From: Nissolia schottii
Lineage: Eukaryota; Streptophyta; Magnoliopsida; Fabales; Fabaceae
Direction of reading: 5' to 3'
Length of the DNA: 64,000 nucleotides
Assembly: GCA_003254905.1 (NCBI GenBank)
Contig: QANU01076221.1
Location: 186,001 to 250,000 of the forward strand
Shown here: positions 11,571 through 23,539 of the stretch, one piece after another
Layout: every line of letters begins with the position of its first letter
Numbering within the stretch: position 1 is the stretch's first letter
The notes under the pieces: generated by a model
The model's database searches: none
The model's input: the letters and a program-made list of their open reading frames with translations, nothing else
Told to the model about the DNA's origin: nothing
Made by a program: the position numbers and the translations under genes

Positions 11571-12061
11571 ATGGACATTTTAGTTCAAATGAAAATATGA
11601 ATTTTGGGTGAAATAGTCCACACAGATTAAGAATTAAATGCTAACCTTCATTCATAAAATAAAATAAAATTATCTTGTTAATTTTTAGATAGAAAATAAA
11701 ATATATCTTATTCAAAAAATCAATTAATAAATTATTGTCTTTAAAATTAAAACATTTATATTCTAAAAATTATATTTTATAAAAAAATAAAAACTGATTA
11801 AAAGATAATGTAATAATTATAAAGAGAGATGTCGTTTACAATTAAGCTTTTCCTAATTGAGCTCGTTGGCATAAGGGGGACACATCTAAAATGTTTTTTC
11901 AATGTACTTTTAGCCGCATGTCAACACCCCATGAAGGCGTCATTTTAAATGACTCGTTTCTATTGATACACATGCAAAAACATTAGATAGAGAAATAATT
12001 TTAAAAGTACTCTTAAGTTAAGAATTAGTTTTGAAAACTACACTAAAGAGGTGAAAAGGCC

Positions 12062-13479
12062 AAAAAAAAAATGTGTTTGACTTTAGTTTTCATTTTAAAA
12101 AAAAACTATTCTAAAAATTTTACAAAGAAAATAGAAAAAATAGAAAATGAAAACAAAAAACTAAATTTTATTATTTTTTTTTATTTTCTTCACAAAATTT
12201 TAAAAATAAAAAATTTAAAAATAAAAATTAAAACCAAAGTTACACTTAATTTCTTGGTTGGGATGAGATATAGCTTATACAGTGAATGACAAGGGCGTAG
12301 GGTGGACAAAGATGGGCTATCATCAAATTGCCCAGTTGGCAGCCGGCAGGCGTGGAAAGTTGAACAACTTGAGGCTTTGAAGATCCTTAATTTCCTATCT
12401 CCTTCTCTTTTGAATTCATTTGACTAGTCATTCCATTCATTATGCTTAGATTAAATTATTGTGGTTAGCTAATAATTAGTATTTTATGTGCTTCAATATT
12501 ATTTTTAAGTTTTGCTTACTTTCATGCCTGCTGACCAGACCGAACCGGTGTTTTGTTCTATAGGGCATGAAGTCAAGTGGGGGAAACACTATTGTTTTTT
12601 TAATGATGGGCATAACACATATGATGCAATGCATCTAAATTTAGGCAAGGTTTTCATGTGGAAAATGAAGGACCCACCACTAAGCCGCCGTCTTTTCAAT
12701 AATAATACTTCAATAACAGTAATTTCTGTAATATTCTACTACTAATAGATTAATTGCTGCACGAGCAAATTGTGGTAGGCATTCTTCCATTTTTTATTTT
12801 TACACAAATCACCACAACTGTATTATTATTTTAGGATACAACAAAATATTTGACGTAAAGCCACATTTTATTTACTAATTACATTTAAAAAATATGTATT
12901 ATACTATATAAAAAAATATATTTTCATTGACAAAGACAACATTTCATAATACTTTAGACATTTTTAATTCGCGGTCCCACAAAAGTGTAAGTAACTTCTA
13001 ATAAAAACATTTTTTTTATTTTATCAAATTAAAAATAACTTAAAATATTATAAAATGTTGTCTTTATCGATTAAAAATGTTTATATATATATATATATAT
13101 AATATAAGACACACTTTTGAGTGATGTTACTAAAAATTTGTGGCTTTAACCCAATTTACTAGAGTAAAATGCGATTTTAGGTTAATTTTATTATAGTCAT
13201 AAATTAAATAAATGAATTCAATATAAAAGAGATTTACATAGATATTTAATTATATGAATTAAAAAAAGAAAAAAAGCAGACATCGAATATGTGATAAACA
13301 TTTGCAAATATTATAACGCATAATTGAATAATTGTATAATTTTTTTTTATCTTACTAGTACGTACAAAAAAAAATCTTATTTTATTTTATTGAAAAGAAT
13401 CCATTTAGTCAACATTTACAGTAAATTATTTAAAATCATGTCTTAATAAGAAAAATATAATAAATATGATTTAGTTATA
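12062..13479. other. Intergenic sequence
   Basis: AT-rich, with the CT-richer patch 12300-12420 and a 77-residue ORF at 12512-12745 that matches no family I know. A (TA)n tract lies at about 13083. No gene supported. Confidence 0.45.
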
Positions 13480-14193
13480 TTTACATGCATGGTTATCAAA
13501 ATCGCGAGTTAACTCCTAAACTCGTACGAGTTTACGTTCCTAGGTAATAAAATCAAGCTGACTCGCATGTAAACTCGTTATCTTTTCCACCAGGGTGCGT
13601 GATCTCTGCATCGCTATCTGTACTTTTGTGTTCTGGATTGGAGACATCACCATCACATACTCGCTTCCTGTGATGCTCAATACTATGGGACTCGCTGGTA
13701 TCTTTGATATTTATGCTGTTGTGTGTGTCATCTCTTGAATATTTGTGTTCTTGAAGGTTCCAGAAACAAAGGGCATGCCCCTCGAACCCATCACCGAATT
13801 CTTTGTCGTCGGCTCGAAGCAGACTACTTCTATCAAGAATGAGTGACATTGTTCTTTATATACATTTGCTATGTTAGTTACTCAATACACCGCCTCTCTC
13901 TTGTGTTGATAGATTTTACTTGTCATTAAGTTTATGTGGAAAATGATATGTTCTGGTTCAAACATTTACATACGTATTATGTATTATTTATGAATTGAAC
14001 TTCGAACTCATATATTTTATCTTTATTAGTGCTTTGTTATGGAGTTAAAAGTATTTATGAATTTCAAGTTTTATTAAATATATTTTTGTAGCATAATAAT
14101 TTTTTAAAATATTTTTTTAATAATAGGTAAACTCGTACAAATTTACAATCCGAGTTTACTTAAACTCGCGAGTTTGATAACCATGTTTACATG
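13480..14193. mobile_element. hAT-like element carrying a captured host exon
   Basis: The element itself is 13488-14185 (698 bp). Its termini CATGGTTATCAAAATCGCGAG and CTCGCGAGTTTGATAACCATG are inverted repeats, and both sides carry the identical 8-bp duplication TTTACATG (13480-13487, 14186-14193). An 8-bp TSD points to hAT. The interior holds the last exon of a sugar-transporter gene (13594-13846) instead of a transposase, so the element is a non-autonomous gene-capturing type. The relative at 1785-2357 is more decayed and has no captured exon that I can see. Confidence 0.88.
13594..13846 (+). pseudogene. Captured last exon of a tonoplast monosaccharide transporter (TST/MSSP-like)
   Basis: The frame reads VRDLCIAICTFVFWIGDI, then YSLPVMLNTMGLAGIF, then the sugar-transporter signature VPETKGMPLEPITEFF, ending in a natural-looking stop at 13844. 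PETKG is the conserved MFS sugar-porter motif, and the MPLE-ITEFF tail is typical of tonoplast monosaccharide transporters (TMT/TST). The fragment is preceded by a pyrimidine tract and CAG, so the intron-exon boundary was captured from genomic DNA. A TGA at 13736-13738 replaces the expected Trp codon, so it cannot be translated through. The 98-residue ORF on the other strand is a shadow of it. Confidence 0.85.
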
Positions 14194-14890
14194 AAAACTT
14201 AGCCCTTTACATTAATGATTGCTTTCTTTATTTTTTGGTTAAAGTTGATAGCTTTCAAAATCACACATCTAGCAAACTTTTAAAAAGATTATTGAAATAA
14301 AGAAAAATTCTCATTTAATTCTATTAGATTTTGTTGGCTAAAATAGATAAGAGGCACAACATTAACAACTTTAATAATGAATGGATAACGAAGGCATAAT
14401 TCATTGCACATTTGCAAATACACATGAACAAGAGAGTATCTTCTTTAATACGCTTAAAACTGCATAATGAATACTATTTTAATTACAAGTGATTGATTTA
14501 TTTAAGATGAATGTTAATATGTTATTTATCATATAGACATAAAAAAAAACTCATATTATTTCATTAATATAATTGTAACGCTTCATATTAAAATACATTT
14601 GTAATAAAAGTATGTTTCACTTATTTTTTACGATATACTCACTAATTTTATTTTTATACATTGGTGGCCTTAAAATTTAAATTCATATCTTTATACCTAT
14701 TATTTAAGTCTCTCACTGATTCACAGCTATTTATATTCTTAATTTTATTACTAGTGTAATTGAATATTAATTATTCAGATTATATAAAGAAATTTTCCCA
14801 AAGAAAGCACAGTGCATAAATTTTTCTGCTTAGTCCAACGAATTTTTAATAAAAATGATGAGGAACCCTATTGGACCAAGTCAGCAACTC
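14194..14890. other. AT-rich intergenic, upstream of CAF1
   Basis: No coding frame or element ends seen. Confidence 0.4.
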
Positions 14891-14891
14891 A

Positions 14892-14977
14892 TTGACTGAT
14901 TCAGCAATAGCAATATAGCATCCGCTTACATATTTTTGGGGTGTTTTTTCCCGTCAAAGTTTCTGAACGTGTTGACC
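14892..14977 (+). promoter_or_regulatory. W-box cluster upstream of CAF1
   Basis: Three WRKY-binding cores (TTGAC) lie within 90 bases: TTGACT at 14892, GTCAAA (reverse strand) at 14953 and TTGACC at 14972. They are about 230-310 bases upstream of the TATA box. Plant CAF1 genes of this intronless type are commonly stress- or defence-induced, which fits, but the function of these sites is inferred. Confidence 0.4.
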
Positions 14978-15201
14978 ATAAAGCGTAGTAGTGGTTCCTC
15001 TCAACACCCCACACTCTATTCTCCTTACTCTAAACAATGAACATGACCCCACCGCTTCACGCACAAACTCACACACATTCACATGACTCTCCCCATTTTT
15101 CCTCCCTCTTTCTCTATCCTAGTCACCATCACTACACCCACTTAACACGTTTGTTGTTCCCTCACTTTCCAAGCAACATCTTCGCCCCCCCTCTCTCTTC
15201 A

Positions 15202-15208
15202 TATAAAA
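15202..15208 (+). promoter_or_regulatory. TATA box of CAF1
   Basis: TATAAAA about 127 bases before the ATG, preceded by a long C/T-rich tract, giving a predicted start site near 15235. Confidence 0.65.
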
Positions 15209-15328
15209 ACCACCCTCACTCACGAAACTCACATTCACCTTCAAAATTTTAAAAAACAAAATCCAAACACAGCCTTAGGATTTAATTAATTCACTCTCTT
15301 TTTCTCCTCCTTCAATTTTGTCATCAAC

Positions 15329-16207
15329 ATGGGAATCGCGATCGAGGAAGAACCTAAACCCAAACCCATCGTGATCCGCGAAGTATGGGCCTCCAACCTT
15401 GAATCGGAGTTTGAACTGATCCGAGAACTCATCGACCGTTACCCTTTCATCTCCATGGACACCGAGTTCCCAGGCGTGATCTTCCGCCCGCAACCCTCGG
15501 CCGTTGATGCGTCGAAGCCCTACCACCTCCGCCACCTCCACCTCAGCCCCGCCGATCACTACCTCTTCCTCAAGTCCAACGTCGACGCGCTCAACCTCAT
15601 CCAGGTCGGCCTTACCCTCTCCGATGAGCACGGCAACCTCCCCGACCTCGGCACCAAGAGCCGCTTCATCTGGGAATTCAACTTCTGCGACTTCGATCCC
15701 GCGCGTGACGCTCACGCTCTCGACTCCGTGGAGCTCCTCCGCCGGCAGGGCGTCGACTTCGGCCGCAACGCCGCCGATGGCGTGGAGTCGCGCCGGTTCG
15801 CGGAGCTGATGATGTCGTCGGGGCTGGTGTGCAACGACGCCGTGAGCTGGGTGACGTTCCACAGCGCGTACGATTTCGGGTACCTGGTGAAGATCCTGAC
15901 CCGGAGAAACCTACCGGGCGGGTTGGACGAGTTTTTGCGGGTCATGCGGGTTTTCTTCGGGGACAACGTGTACGACGTGAAGCACATGATGAAGTTCTGC
16001 AAGGCGCTTTACGGTGGGTTGGATCGGGTCGCCCGGACCCTTAACGTGGATCGGGCCGTTGGGAAGTGCCACCAGGCCGGGTCGGATAGCTTGCTGACGT
16101 GGCACGCGTTTCAGAGGATGAGGGACATTTACTTCGAGAAGGATGGTGGGCCCCAGAAGCACGCCGGGGTGCTCTTTGGGTTGGAGATGCCTTGTTCTGT
16201 CAACTGA
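15329..16207 (+). CDS. CAF1: CCR4-associated factor 1 (CAF1/POP2) deadenylase, intronless
   Basis: This 292-residue DEDD-family 3'-5' exoribonuclease should shorten mRNA poly(A) tails as the catalytic CAF1 subunit of the CCR4-NOT complex in the cytoplasm. All catalytic residues are visible: Asp44 and Glu46 (MDTEFPG), Asp182 ([10 protein letters not shown]), and His248 with Asp253 ([11 protein letters not shown]). The protein starts with an acidic leader and the family block [15 protein letters not shown]. Length (about 270-300 aa) and the lack of introns match plant CAF1 paralogues. The coding sequence is strikingly GC-rich, with C or G at most third positions, unlike the AT-rich flanks. A TATA box and W boxes lie upstream. 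The long ORFs on the opposite strand (15275-15862, 15712-16002) are by-products of this composition. The paralogue number cannot be decided here. Confidence 0.96.
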   Translation: MGIAIEEEPKPKPIVIREVWASNLESEFELIRELIDRYPFISMDTEFPGVIFRPQPSAVDASKPYHLRHLHLSPADHYLFLKSNVDALNLIQVGLTLSDEHGNLPDLGTKSRFIWEFNFCDFDPARDAHALDSVELLRRQGVDFGRNAADGVESRRFAELMMSSGLVCNDAVSWVTFHSAYDFGYLVKILTRRNLPGGLDEFLRVMRVFFGDNVYDVKHMMKFCKALYGGLDRVARTLNVDRAVGKCHQAGSDSLLTWHAFQRMRDIYFEKDGGPQKHAGVLFGLEMPCSVN

Positions 16208-17690
16208 GAAAAGTAAAAGATGTGTAGACAGGGAAAAAAATATATATCATAATATATAAATAAAAATATTCCATTGATTGATTTATTTGTCGGGTTTAAT
16301 GATCGCTCCCTGGTAAATTAATTAATGAAACTGACGATCTGGGCCGATGAATCAATTAATTTATTGTTTTCTTAGTGTTGATGGGATGAAAGAAGTACAA
16401 GTGTTACTTTGATATATCCTTTTAATGATTAACTTGCAAATTTTTTTAACATAAAATAAAATTATTTAATTAAAAAAAAATTATCAGAAATCAAAATGAT
16501 TATAGGACTGTGCCCTTAAAACACTTTGTGCATGAAGTAAGTAATTAACAATTTTGTAAAGAGGCGAATTTGTACTGAAGTTTAAAGGAAGATTGCTTGC
16601 AAGTTTTGTCTTTTTGTGCAGAATTCTGTGTACTATACAGAGTCTCCATACCGCCATCTAGAAGACTTTACCAACAATTGCGGGTGGAAAACTGTGGGCT
16701 TGTTGCACCAGCCTGCTGGCACCTGCTGCATGTTGCTTCAGTGTTTTACAATCCAGATTCCTGAATTATTCTCTTTTTTTTTCCTTGCGAAATTCGATGA
16801 AAAGATGTGCGTATAAAAGAATAAAAGCCAGGTGGTTCCTTTTTATAGTTTTCTATTTTTTTTTCTTTCTTTTTAAAATGAAGATAAATCCCTTTAAGAG
16901 GTATCCATTTAAATGGAAGTAAATTTTGTATGACTTGAAGGTTGACACTCAATCAGCACGGTTAGTTTATAGGTATAAACATCCAAAATTGATTTTGAAT
17001 AATTTAAAGTGAATTTTTTTTTTATTGATGGTCAGAATTAATTTTATGTATTTTAATTTAAGTGAAAACCAAATATGCATAACACCTTTAATAGGAATGA
17101 TCTATGTAACTTTAATAGTATGATGCACCTTGTATCTATAAAGGTTATGTTTGCAATGTATATCGATATACTAAATTGTCTGTAATACATTATAATACTT
17201 CCTCAACTTAGTCATATTAAAAGGTTATATATATATATATATATATTAGATAGATGCAAGTTAATCACTTTTTAAATAAAAAATTATGACTAATTGCAAT
17301 TTAAGAGTAACAAAAATTAATTTGAGTGATCATATAATTAAATAAATTTTTAAACGTATTACACAAATAAAATCTAGGTCTAAGACCACATAGATTTTTA
17401 TTTTCTAAAAGGTATTTAACTACATTTATGAAATTTGATTGTACAAATAACTAAATCATTATTACAATGCACACCAAAGAATTTAGTACATAGATACGCA
17501 TTGTGATTTAAAGATTTAGATAACAATCCACATCATACCACTAAAGTTGTAAAGAGCATCACAACCACATGATGAATTATATGGTTTCATGAATAAGTGT
17601 GTTCAGTGTCTAAAATTTTTAAATAGATTATATTTCACTATTGGTGATAATCCATAGTAATTAGGTAAAAAAAAAAGAGGGAAAGTCAGC
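16208..17690. other. CAF1 3' flank and intergenic sequence
   Basis: The first few hundred bases are probably the CAF1 3' UTR. A T-rich tract ending in GTGCAG at 16616-16621 looks like a splice acceptor and is followed by about 150 bases of more balanced composition, so a spliced 3' UTR exon is possible. The rest is AT-rich with a TA tract near 17226; nothing else is supported. Confidence 0.4.
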
Positions 17691-18731
17691 GTATTGCAGC
17701 GCTCTAGGCACGCTGCAGCGGCAAAACGTGTTGGGCACATTGCAGCAGAACGAGAGTCAAGCCCCACATCGGTAATAGCAATAGAAGGAGGTCATCTCCT
17801 CCCTCTATATAGAAGCTTACCGTGAGCATTTAAACTTGCTTATTCATTTAAGAGCTGGAAAGATTTCACTTTCGTGAGACTTTTTGCTCCAATTTTTTCT
17901 ATTTCTTTTTCTCCCTCTCATTTTCTGTTCGTGAGGAAGCAGTGTTTCTAGGGTGTTGGAGCTCTCATCTTAATGCTCCTTAACGGTCAGTCATTGACAA
18001 GTGAGTGGATTTTTTCAGGATCTATTTTAGAACATGTATTTATTTTAAAAGTTATTTATTTATTTATTTTTAGAATTCTTTTATTTATGCATGTTTATAA
18101 ATCCTAGGAGATGAAACTTACTATTTTATTTTAAGTAATTATGAAATTAGTTATTATTTATTATTTAAGAATTTCCTTATTTACGAAAATAATGATTTAT
18201 TTTAAAAACCTTCTTTATTTATAAAAGTAACTATTTATGAAATATTTATGAAACTATTTTAAAAAGTCATGAAATGTTTTTTTAACTACATAGGACCACC
18301 TATTTTAGTGCATTAAATATGTCATGTTCCTTGTGTATGGTCATGATTAAAGTCATATTATGGTATTAGTCATAAATTAAGGCATTATGTTATCATGTTT
18401 ATGTCATTTCATGTGACGATGTTTAACTTGTTTTCATAGGAGTTATATCTAAGGTAGAACTATAAGTTAGTCACAGCCTATGTTCACTCTGTTATACATT
18501 TACAATTATAAAGTAGAATAAGATTCATGTATATTTAGGGCAAGACTGTCATGCCCAGACATGGCAGCCCGTGATGCCCAGTGTTATGTATCATGCCATT
18601 TAGATTAGGGTAAGATCGTAAAGTCCAGACATTTCAGGAACAACTAAACTGTAATGCTCGAAACGTCTATTTAGAGAACTTCCTACTTGTTTATGTTCTT
18701 AAGTGCTTTTATTATTATTATTATTATTATT

Positions 18732-18763
<32 letters not shown>

Positions 18764-19401
18764 ATAAACGTTTTCATGATTGTTATATATCATCTACTGC
18801 AACTGCATGCTATGGTTACAAATTGTCCCATGTAGTCGTGGAGTCTGTAGCGATGACTCACCCTTCATCAACCCCTTTTTTATATCAGATATTGTTGACG
18901 AAGACACGCCGCTTGTTTAGTAGATCTCAGCAGTTTGGACTCTTAGTGAGTTTCACATTGCCGTAAAGTATTTTCTTTAGTTTATTTTCAGTATTGGGAT
19001 AATTTATATTCATGTCAGTCTATAGAGTGCTCTAGTGGATTACAAGCAAAGTGTAGCGTATTTTGAATTATTTAATTTCATATATTGTAAAGTATTTTAT
19101 TTTATTATATTATGATGTTTAGTTTTGTTTAAAAAAGTTTTCTCTTTATTTATTTATAAAAACTACGTGTTTTTTATGATTAACACGTTAAAAGATTTTC
19201 GTAAGAGAACTAATCTCTTACGTGCCCGTGACAATTTTTGAGATCATCAAAACTTTTTCTTTCAGACTCATTTTCCTCTTTGCATCTCTAAGACTCCTGA
19301 ATCCCATTTCTTCAAATTCTCTTTGCTACCTGATTCACTTCTCTTTTTATTTTCATTTTCTTCAAAGCTCTTTCCCCTTTCCAACTTTCAAGAATCCTTA
19401 A
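17691..19401 (+). other. Promoter and leader-like region upstream of the PMD pseudogene
   Basis: A TATA box (TATATAG, 17806-17812) lies in a GC-richer block (from 17691), followed by a C/T-rich leader and AT-rich sequence down to the first ATG of the PMD-related frame at 19402. The region near 18540-18680 and the closing CTCTTACGTGCCCGTGACA (about 19217-19235) have the feel of LTR sequence. No matching TG start, TSD or primer-binding site could be found, so I do not call an LTR. Confidence 0.35.
18710..18763. repeat. (ATT)n/(ATC)n compound microsatellite
   Basis: About eight ATT units pass directly into about ten ATC units. The 87-residue ORF across it (poly-Leu, poly-Ser) is an artefact of the repeat. 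Confidence 0.95.
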
Positions 19402-20782
19402 AATGACCACCAACACTTATTTTTCTACTAATAAGGGTCTTTCTGCTATAGCTTTAGCCTCGGCGGTGATCCAGGGGAAGAACCTAAAAAATGTCCCCCA
19501 ATCCTTCTCCTGAATTTCGTGAGGTATGGTTTAGCCAGGTAATACTTTCCTTTACCCTTTTTGGGAAAACATATGGTTATTTGGGTCTTTTCATGGACCG
19601 GGAGGATGCATCTGCTGTCTCTTCTTTCTTTCTGTGCATGCTGGGACACAAGATTTGGCAAGCCAAGGGGATATTCACACGTTGCATTTTCACAAATCAA
19701 TGGTGTTCTAAAACAATGTGAAGAACAACTTGGATTTCATAGAGTGGATGGACTGATTGGAGGTAATGAAAGGCAATTTATGGAGGACTCTGGGGCATTT
19801 ATGATTTTTTACAACTCTTACGACTTGAGTAGAGGGTCGACAACTCAATGATGGGTGTGGCTTATCAATATTGGAAGCTTTCTACTAACAGCCTCCACTT
19901 GCCATACGGGATGGTCGAACCGACCCTTTTGGATGTGGCGGCTATCACGGGTCTCTCTCCGTTGAGGGAAGTTATTCCTCCACACACGAAATTGAGCGAG
20001 GTGGAGTATGATGTGAACTTCGAAGACAAAAGTTATGGGGGTTTCATCAAAAATAATATTGGGGAAGAAGACAACCCCATTACGGACGCTGAACACGTGG
20101 CATTCCTTCAATACTAGTTAAACGGGTGTGTCTTCTATTCTCACTCATATAAGATGACCAGCACTGAATGAGGCTTCTACAAGGTCATTGTGATGCTACA
20201 TGAGAGGCGACTAGTATGTCTCGCCAAGCTAGTATTGGCAAACCCGTAGGATTCCCTAAATGCAACCGTGGGAGACATAAGGGCCAACAAAGCCTCTATT
20301 TTACAATTTGGTGGCCCCTTATGGCTTTTCCAATTGTAGTTAAATGCCTTGTTTCTTAACTACCTACAGATGTCGACCCTCTCGGACTACATTTATGAAG
20401 AGATTGTTGGACAAACCCTCAGCCACCTCCATTACAAGAAGAAGAAGCACACTCAACAAAAAGATCATTTTTATTTCTTCTTTACCCATCTTCATGAAAT
20501 GGGTATGAATTGTCAAGGCAAGCTCGCCCCTTCCCCTTTTGCCGATCAAACGAGTTGCCCTTCCTGGTTTAGGCTCTCTTTTATCTCTCCCAGCCGCTAC
20601 GTCCAACAAGGCCAAGACAATTTATGGTCAAAGTTTTTATGCCTTTAGCTTCTTTGCTTCAACTTCCCTAGCGATAAAGTAGCAAAAGTCGTCCTCCATG
20701 CACCCCACCTAACGGCGAGGCAATTCAGCTTCTCGCAAGCCTTTCCTTCCCCCATATCCAATAATTTCCAAGAGCAAATTGT
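19402..20782 (+). pseudogene. Plant mobile domain (PMD) gene remnant, 5' part
   Basis: Frames within this stretch give plant-mobile-domain (aminotransferase-like) sequence, for example YQYWKLSTNSLHLPYGM followed by EPTLLDVAAITGLSPL (about 19858-19965), the recognisable core of the domain. Later blocks include FNFPSDKVAKVVLHAPHL and ARQFSFSQAFPSPISNNFQ up to 20782. Several stops and frame shifts separate the blocks (the local frame of the core stops at 20115), so no protein is made. PMD genes occur both as host MAIN-like genes and inside Gypsy and Mutator elements; the nearby gypsy integrase favours a transposon origin. The frame continues after the solo LTR that ends at 23801. Confidence 0.65.
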
Positions 20783-22546
20783 TGTAACATCCCGATTTTT
20801 TCTCTTACAAAGATTTCGCGTAATAAATAAATACGAGATAATTATTAAGACTGAAAAATTAAATTATTAAATTTAATCTTAAAACTACCAGTCAAAATAA
20901 GGGTTTCGCAATCTCGCAGGATTTCGCGAGATTCGGACCGATTTTCGGTTATTATTGAAATTTAATAAAGACTCAAAGGTATCCGTGAAATACACCATTA
21001 TGAAAATAACTTTACAAATACCTTGACCGGAATTAAATTACTGATAAGAAAATGAGTAGATCACGATCGTGTGTTTGAAATATTTTTAGGATATCCGTAC
21101 ATGAACGGTTGACGAAAAAATGCGATCAAACATGATCGAAATTAATACCAAACACTAAATAAAGTTAAACTTATCCCCTGCCACGGTTCGCAGGGATAAG
21201 TACGTGTATATATATATAATAATAGTAATAGTAAAAATAATAATATAATAATAAAAATAGTATATAATAATATAATTATGGCTATTGTGCCATTTGCACC
21301 GCCTTCGGTGCATATAAATGGCACCCTGAGGTTGTGCCTCGCCTGCTTCCATTTTTTCTTTCCCTTTCATCTGTTTCCAAATATTTCAGTTCCGGTTGTG
21401 CACTCTGCGGTTACAATGCCAGACTCAAGAAAAATAGCAGGATCGCACCAACGATCGTGAGAACATTTCCTCATAACTTTCACCTTCTTCAAACACACTT
21501 TGGAGGTGGGTAATCCGACCACCACTGTCTTTGTGGTTTTCTATGATATTTTATGTGTATTTATGTGAAAAAAAATAACGTAGTGGATTTTAAGTAGAAA
21601 ATATGCTTTGTATGGTGTATGGATGTTTTAGCATGTTGGTGAAGTTAGAAAAATATAATTGTGTGTATTAGAGCTGTGTGAGTTATACATTTATTATTAA
21701 TTGCAGATCTGTGTCGTTTTATAAACAATGATATTATTGTATATAAATACAAGAACACAACAGTTATGTATGGATATATATACTAAATATTATATTAATA
21801 TATTTAGATAAATTATAACTATTTTATGAAACAGCATAATGTTACATGTAAATAATATAAGTAATTAAGATTAATATAGTTGAGATTTATTTATTAACAT
21901 AGTTGAGTTGTTTATTATATGTAATATAATTGTAATATATATTGTGTATGTTATGCTATAGTTAGATATTCAAAAAGAAAAAAATTAGAGGTGATAGTTA
22001 TTATATATTATTTGTCCAATCTTATTATTTTGTTATTATTAAAATATTTTTACTGTAAAACAATAAAAGTAATAATTCTGTAGTTAATAATAAAAAAATT
22101 ATATATGAAAACATGTATAATAATTTAAATAGGAAATAAATAACCTTAGTATGACTTATATGATATACATGTATTATTACTATTAGTAGTATAATGCAAT
22201 AGTAATGTAATAGCATGCATCATGAGGAACCAGTCGTCGTTACGACTTAGGATGACTGTAAATAACTAGAATTTATCACCTAATATTTTAAAAGATCATA
22301 ATTGAATCTTAGGGAAAAAGTGATGTTCTTAAGAAGGTCCCGACCACAAAGGGTTCGGTGTACCTTGAAGAATTGACCTAGTTATATGATAGGAAATTCC
22401 TCTCTCTTAGCACGTCAAACATGACAAGCCCCTTGCCATCCTAGCAAGAAGGACTGGTTCTTATGATAACGAAACGTAGGCTTAGACCTGAGCGCGGGCA
22501 TCGACTCGGCACAAGAGCGAAGTAAGGAAAAGAACAAAAGGAAGGA

Positions 22547-22577
<31 letters not shown>

Positions 22578-23504
22578 CAAGAAAGAAGGAGTGATTGTCC
22601 CCAAAGTAGTGGATCAAGGAGAGAATGAGTGATTGTCCCCCAAGTTGTGGACAAAGCGAGCCCCCTCTTGGAGTTAGTGACCCCCTCACCATTCTACACG
22701 TAGGACGGTTGTCCCATCGTCAGCCGGAGGCGAAGTATCCCCCAAGGCTAAATGCTACCTGGATCGGCACAATACAGAGACAACACTAGATTGTAGGCGA
22801 ATGGGGATGACGATCCCACGGACTACATGGGAGATATGACGGGCTACAAGTAACGAGAAGGACGCTGCCACGACGCATAAGAGAACCCCGTTCCCTCATG
22901 CATGATATTTATGTGATGTATGTATATATATAAGTACTATAAGTTACCGTCAAGAGAACTCTCGAGACAACCTATGTGAACAATGTAGACCACGCGAGTA
23001 TGGGATCGGAGATCCCATGACTCAAGTGAGTAAAGTTAATAAGTATGAATCCATAGGCAACGCAAATATTAGAGATCCCCAGTTACCTAGTAAACTAGAT
23101 AAAGCTACTCAAGATTAGGACGGATGATAATAACCAGTAGGGAGTTCGTATGCATGAACACGTAGAGATCTCCTGAGTGACAACTGAGGAAAAAATCGTT
23201 AGAAGGGCTAAGGATCCCCACTGAGGATGAAATGTTCTCACCCCCACTCCTTTATGGTTCCAGGAGAATACAACTAGTCCATGGATAGGGACGAGACGAC
23301 GTAGGATGGCCGAAAGTCTTTAAGCAGGAAGGAACTCCCGAGGAGCAACAGAGAGCACATGCTTTATCTACGCATGAAGGCGATTCTTGGCCTGTAGTGT
23401 GTACCGGTTAAATGGTATAGATAGGCCATTACCATTTGTATGCAATGATTGTAATGTATATTAGGAATGAAAGGTGTAATCATGCTTTGGACCTTGTACT
23501 TGTA

Positions 23505-23539
<35 letters not shown>

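Larger units (their letters stand above)
10430..12061. mobile_element. Long-TIR (foldback) MULE-like element with nested insertions
   Basis: The left arm (about 10430-11095) and the right arm (about 11640-12061) are inverted copies of each other over several hundred bases. Examples are TTTTAGTGTAGTTTTTAAAAC at the left against GTTTTGAAAACTACACTAAA at the right, and AAATGACGCTTTTATGGGGTG against CACCCCATGAAGGCGTCATTT. The only large gap in the alignment is the solo LTR at 10529-10754, which the right arm lacks. The loop holds a MITE. The flanks are runs of A, compatible with but not proving a 9-bp TSD. No transposase is present. Confidence 0.8.

Noticed and set aside
12071..12289. Lys/Asn-rich 72-residue ORF
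   Set aside because: A translated A/T run; no domain or codon bias.
13553..13849. 98-residue minus-strand ORF in the hAT-like element
   Set aside because: Antisense of the captured sugar-transporter exon; the sense strand shows PETKG and a natural end.
15275..15862. 195-residue minus-strand ORF opposite CAF1, and the other CAF1 overlaps
   Set aside because: The codon use of CAF1 (GC at third positions) keeps the opposite frame open; the products have no domain and CAF1 itself shows all catalytic residues.
17660..19250. A complete LTR between the TGTCTAAAA near 17600 and the CCGTGACA near 19235
   Set aside because: No matching 5-bp duplication or primer-binding site could be found for any pair of TG/CA ends.
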